Assembly (NCBI GenBank): GCA_013399855.1
Contig: VXAY01006792.1
Location: 186,001-250,000, forward strand
Direction: 5' to 3'
Origin: Oxyruncus cristatus
Lineage: Eukaryota > Chordata > Aves > Passeriformes > Cotingidae
Length of the DNA stretch: 64,000 nt
Every line of letters begins with the position of its first letter. Position 1 is the stretch's first letter. Of the stretch, positions 59,153 through 64,000 are shown piece after piece. Under the pieces are notes generated by a model. That model made no database searches. It had not been told where the DNA came from and worked only from the letters and a program-made list of their open reading frames with translations. Made by a program: the position numbers and the translations under genes.

Positions 59153-61943
59153 CCTCTGCATCTCTGCAGATCCAAATACTTTGGAGGCTTTCCTGAAAAG
59201 TCTTGTGGTGGTTTGTGACCCTTTATAGCTTATTCAGTGTTAGGTAAGAGCCTTGCCAGGGTCCCAGGGGGAAGCACTATCTCTCTCAGGCCAGTGGTAA
59301 GAGCTGGATAGGATAAGGATTTCATCACATGAAGTTCCTAGGGTTGAAAAGTCCAGCTTTTTCTGGTCCTTTGAATTCCTGCAGATTTTGTTTTTGGCTG
59401 AGCAGAATATCCTTTACTGTGAGACACATTCATCTCAGCTGCTGCTTCGTCAGCCTAATACCCTCCTAGAAGAGCCATAACTATCAGGGTGCCTTCATGG
59501 CTTTGTGTCAGCTCTTCTCCAGCAGGAAGATGGTAATGAGCAACACAATAGTTTGGCCCTCTTATCCTGCAGAGGGGATGCTTGAAGGGCCACTGATTTA
59601 GACACCACAGGGCCTGAGGCATGCACAAAGATGCCCGGGTCAGTTCTAGCTTGGGCTACCTTGGTTTCTCAGACAGTTGCACACCCTCCTCATGGTGGAT
59701 ACCAGAAAATAAAACTGAAAGTTTCCTTGGCTCTTCTTGTCCATGGTACACAATACACAGTCCTTGAAGCAAAAGAAACAACTGGAGGCATCCAGATGGA
59801 TGCATCATTGGTAAAGCTGTGGTAGGGCCCAGAGGTGTTTGTAACAGTGTGCTGGGGGTGCTGATGGAGGAAAGAGAGGTTGAAGCAGAAGATAATGTGT
59901 GTTCAGAGCACAGCTTTAAGATTTCCCACTTTTTGGTAACCTTCAATACCCTTCTCTGCCCATTCCAGAGCTGGTCATGGCTGCCAGACTAGGTCTGCCA
60001 AGGGTTCTTGGTCTGAGGCTCCCCAGGCAGATGGAGCTGTGCCTCCTGGTGTGCAGAACCTCGTCCTCCTCATTCCCATTAAAACCAGACCCCGAAAACA
60101 GAGCTGGGAGGACTTCCTTTGGATGACCACCCTTCCCCCTTGCTGCCCATCCTTTGTACATCACCTGAACTCTTCCTCAGGAGCTGAGACATCCACACAG
60201 TGCAAATGTTCCTTTTTCCACCTCTGGGGGCAGTGCCTGCCTCCCCCAGGCCATGTCAGGGGGACAAGGGCCTGTTTCAACTCTGCCGAATACAACTGCT
60301 CCAGTCTGGGCAAAGCAAACTGCATTGCAGGAGTGAGTCAGACACAGCATGCCAATGGCTGGGGCTCCTCTAGAGGAAGCAAAGGATGTTTTTTCCTCTT
60401 TGAGTTTGTTCCTCATGTCTATCCTATTCCTATTTTAAGCAAATACATACACTAGTTCAAGTAGGTACAGCAGTCTCTCGGACCAGAGCAGACTTAACAG
60501 GGGTCTCTTAGTTTCTCAGCAGTACTAAGGTGGCGAGTGAGCTGCCATGGCTCATTGAGCACCTTAGAAAGAATATTTGTCAAGTGTAAAATAATGTTAA
60601 CAAATTAAAGCAATTAAATTTAGGATGTGGTGTGTCAGAAACCAAAGAAAAATGCAGCTGTTGGCATTGCAATGGGGTGCGTTTGTCACACAGCGTCAAG
60701 GGGATCCCCCTGTAGATAGAGGGATCTTTCACTGTGAGCAGAAAATGAAACTTTCATGGTCCTCACGGGTTATAAAAGGGACCGTTGTTGACTTCCCTCA
60801 TGTGAAGGTTGCCTGCTCCCCAGCAAAATCTCAACAGTCCCAGAAAAAAATTCACTCAAGTAGATTTTCTCCCTGTTGAGACCAACCTTTCAGGCACAGC
60901 CATGCTCGCTCCCAGCCCGGACTGCAGTCCAGCAGTCAAAGTGCCTTTTGTACGTCCCTCCAAAATAGTTTATTCTTCCCTAGCAAACAACACCATTTAG
61001 CACTAGCTGGAGGAGCTGAGCAGTCTCAAGTTAGGAAAACCAGATGTATTTGAATCATCTGTCAGAATCAGAGGCCAGCACTTGATCTATGGCAAGGTAA
61101 TGAAAAGAGTCACTCAGTCATTAACAGTGCCGAGCCATAGGAGCACTGCAAATCACGGAGTGGGATATTGTATGAATGTGTCAATGTTACTGATATCCAG
61201 GGGCCCGTTACTGAAGCACACACTGATGAAAGGCTTCATGTGTGCACCCAGAAACAAGCCAGTAAAGTCCCGCTCCTTGCAGGAAAACAAAAACAAGGTC
61301 TGAAAAAGCAGCACAGAGTTAGAACAACAGTCTCCTGTTACCCTTTTTGCTATCACTGGAGCAAGACATTGGACTTGAGAGAACTTTTTTATATTATTTT
61401 TCTAAACGTTTTTTACGGGCTTAACAGCCTACCTCCAAGGTCATGCCATCGAGAGGCCGAAGTGATGACTCAGATGCCATCAGTGAGTTTAACACCCTGT
61501 CCTGTGCTGCTGTTATTTATTGCTGGTTTTACAGCCGTGTTTTTGAGGCCCCAGCTGAGGTAGAGCCTCAGTGCATGAAGTCTTACACAAACACACAGTG
61601 AGGACAGGCCCTGGCCAAGGGCTCACAGTCTGTAAAAAGGGGGCTGCAAAGTGCCTCTGATGACTGGCTAGTGGCATGCAAACCTTCTCCAGGAGGTACA
61701 CAGGATCACCTCTCTGCAGTCTGGAGGAGACAATCCCTTGTGCAGCCAAAAAATCTCTACCACAATGACAAATGAGGGTGCTGGTGAGAGGGAATGTACC
61801 AGGGGGAACACTTGAGGGCATCGCCCAGGACTCTGCAGTTGGAGGCAGATTAGACAGCCTTGTGTTTGCGAGGTGGTTTGTCTTGATCTAGGGCATCTTC
61901 TGCTCCATCTGGTGATCTGAGGTTTGATTTGTCTGATCTGAAT
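59153..61943. other. Non-genic unique sequence
   Basis: No gene or clear repeat was recognised. A TATAAAAGGGAC sequence near 60771 resembles a TATA box, but no LTR or promoter context surrounds it. Confidence 0.6.
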
Positions 61944-62030
61944 GTCATGACCATCGATGACAAAGGTGATGAAGGACATGCTCAGGGTCACACTGAATTA
62001 GAGGCTCAGACAGGAACAAAACTCAGCCCC
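61944..62030 (+). repeat. Ancient retroposon tail (L2/MIR-like)
   Basis: AAGGTGATGAAGGACATGCT, CAGGGTCACACTGAATTAGAG, then CAGGAACAAAACTCAGCCCC follows block by block the old vertebrate retroposon motif of the GGTGA-GTGACTTGC-CAAGGTCACAC...CAGGA-AGAACCCAG type. Several ordered matches with correct spacing make chance unlikely, but the exact family cannot be told by eye. Confidence 0.5.
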
Positions 62031-64000
62031 ATCTAGATGCCAAGGCAAATAGTGCTGGAAGATGCAGCTGACCACTGATAAACAACACCCTCATGATATT
62101 CTTACAGGATTTGAATGGTCTTCTGATGAAAAGTTTAGGAAATGTACAGAATCAGACCTGCAGATAGCACCCACCAGGAAAGCCAGTTTCTATGAAGTTA
62201 GCTGTCAAAATTTACACCAGCCTACATCAACTGAGGATTTAGCCCTCTATTCTTGGGAAGTTATTTACAATGAAAGAATGTGCATACACTTAGACAGCTT
62301 GCTCTTTTTTTTTATTTTAAGATCATGATTCATTCCAGATTGGTAATTAAGTTCAGTTTTTTCAGTGACAGGAACTGCTCTGACAGCTGCAAATCATAAT
62401 AATATGCATTTGTGTACATTTGTGCCTACATGGTCATGCATTTTTGCTGTTGTAGCTAAGAGTACAGTCAGTGACTTATGTAGATTAAACTGTATCTTGA
62501 AATTGTTCTTGCAAACAGCCTGTGCTTGCATGGTCAAGAGAGCTGTGCTCTGCAAAACACATCTTCAACTTCCTTCCAGAAAAAAACTGTCTCCAGATAG
62601 GACCATGTCCACCTAAGATGTTGGTCAGATCAGGCCCTGGGTTAGCCCAGGGGCAACAATCTCAAAATTAAATGGTTGTTTCCTCTGCAGCTCTACCTTC
62701 ATGCTGCAGTGCATGCCCTTCACTGCTCTGCGGGAGATAGTCACAGAGAACCAGGACTATTCTCCTGGGTCTGGGATGGAGTCTAAGGAAGGCATGAAAA
62801 AGTTATTAGGAGCTGAGAAATGTAATCCAAATCTTCCCAGAAGTGGTGGCAGATTGCTATGTGAAAGCAAACGAACTGCTCCAGGCATTGCATCCTGCTG
62901 GGGCAGCTTGTCCCAGCTGGCAGCACCAGCTGACCAGGATAGTCTTCTCAGAAGGGGCAAGGAAAAGTTTGGGAGCAGCTCCTGAGCTGGGGCTTGTGCT
63001 AGTCCTGATGTGCAAACACTCCTGAAAGAACCCACTTGCCTCCTCAAACATGTGCTGCAAGGATTACATTTGTGTTTGGATGGTAATAACAAGTAAAAAT
63101 GCCATCAAAGTGTTGCCTTAGTTCTGGAAATCCGGCATAATTCAAAGCTGGTTTTATGATACTGCCAGTCCCATTTCCAGCGATGGAAATCAAGGCTTCC
63201 TGAAAGCCAAACGGAGGAGTGACAGAGTGCCAGTTTGTTCCTCCTAGGTGGTGGCACTGGTTGCTGAGTCTAATAACTGGGCATACAGCAGAGATTCTGC
63301 ACAGCTTCCCCTTTGGCTCTGTGTGCTGATGGCCACATCCTTGAACCCCACATAACCCAGTCTGCTCCTCTTTGATAAATCCGCATGATAAAATCCAGCT
63401 TCGGTGGGATTTATTTTCATCCCTCTAATGAAAGTGTTTTGATTCAGTTTGCAGCATGGTTTAGAGAGCAGGAAATTCAAAACCAGCTCAATGTGCTGTC
63501 AGCTTGAACGCAGTGATTTGCTGCCAGCCCACCCAACTGGGGTGCAGGCTGGTGAGTGATGGAAAAGGCAGTTGGGGGCTTCAGAAATATTTTCCTCAGG
63601 GTAGGGATGATTTCTTCTCCAAGAGCAGAGAGCCATCTACAATGCCTCTCCCTGACTGCGCCTGTCAAAAAACTCAGTATCCTCAAAAACTTGACTGAGA
63701 TACTACTACAGGATCAAAAAGTGCAAGTAAAACTCAGCATTATGGTGAGAGAATTATCTGTGATTGCTTGAGTAGGAAAACTGCAGCATTTGCAAGATGC
63801 TGCATCAAACATGTTGGTATTTTTAAAAGCTTAAGTCATCTAATGTTCATCAGGCCTTGCTAGTCAGGCCCTACATGTTGCTCTCAGAGAGTTGGCCTCA
63901 ACAAGCCACAGAGTTGGGGGAATAGAGTCTAGTCACAGAGCTGAGTTGTGTTAGGTGAAGAAGGACGTATAGGAGCTGAGTCACTTCTACCATGGCACTT
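62031..64000. other. Non-genic unique sequence
   Basis: No gene or repeat was recognised up to the window end. The 94- to 111-codon frames around 62700-63090 are open on both strands and have no recognisable domain. Confidence 0.6.

Noticed and set aside
60765..60785. TATAAAAGGGAC as a promoter TATA box
   Set aside because: An isolated motif with no LTR, initiator or downstream gene. Such matches are frequent by chance.

Overview
This looks like a piece of a bird genome, most likely an intergenic region or a large intron. No protein-coding or RNA gene can be supported. The bird assignment rests on the interspersed repeats. Nearly all recognisable ones are CR1 non-LTR retrotransposons with the usual avian 3' end (tandem ATTCTATG-type octamers). 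They lie on both strands, most are 5'-truncated, and together they make up about 4.2 kb (roughly 6.6% of the window). One short retroviral-type LTR remnant and a few very old, weakly preserved amniote repeats are also visible. There are no bacterial features (operons, Shine-Dalgarno sites, CRISPR, IS elements). The open reading frames outside CR1 are short, unrelated to one another and often open on both strands, as expected by chance.

Layout. 1-5.4 kb: unique sequence with small microsatellites. 5.4-7.5 kb: a repeat cluster made of a decayed ancient retroposon tail, an old minus-strand CR1 fragment and an 865 bp plus-strand CR1 3' end. 7.5-11 kb: unique sequence. About 11.07-11.25 kb: a solo LTR-like remnant with TATA box and polyadenylation signal. 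11.3-25.5 kb: mostly unique, with one palindromic ancient repeat (12.55 kb), one short CR1 tail (20.3 kb), a CpG-richer patch (23.4-23.7 kb) and an inverted repeat (24.06 kb). 25.5-27.0 kb: a CR1 copy that keeps both its 5' ORF1 start and its 3' reverse-transcriptase end but lacks almost everything between. 27-42 kb: unique sequence with a short CR1 tail (28.2 kb), a homeodomain-site cluster (28.4 kb), a perfect 16-bp hairpin (32.1 kb), a short palindrome (37.6 kb), a 150 bp ancient repeat with inverted ends (38.6 kb) and a polypyrimidine tract (41.4 kb). 42.1-43.0 kb: a minus-strand CR1 interrupted by a 274-base assembly gap. 43-58.5 kb: unique sequence plus one CR1 tail fragment. 58.5-59.0 kb: another minus-strand CR1. 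59-64 kb: unique sequence with two possible ancient repeat remnants.

Nothing here behaves as a set of cooperating genes, and I see no undescribed multi-gene system. The observations most worth checking are the internally deleted CR1, the perfect hairpin at 32.1 kb, the palindromic ancient repeat family, and several stretches with regulatory-like motif content that could be conserved non-coding elements. That last point needs cross-species alignment to decide.
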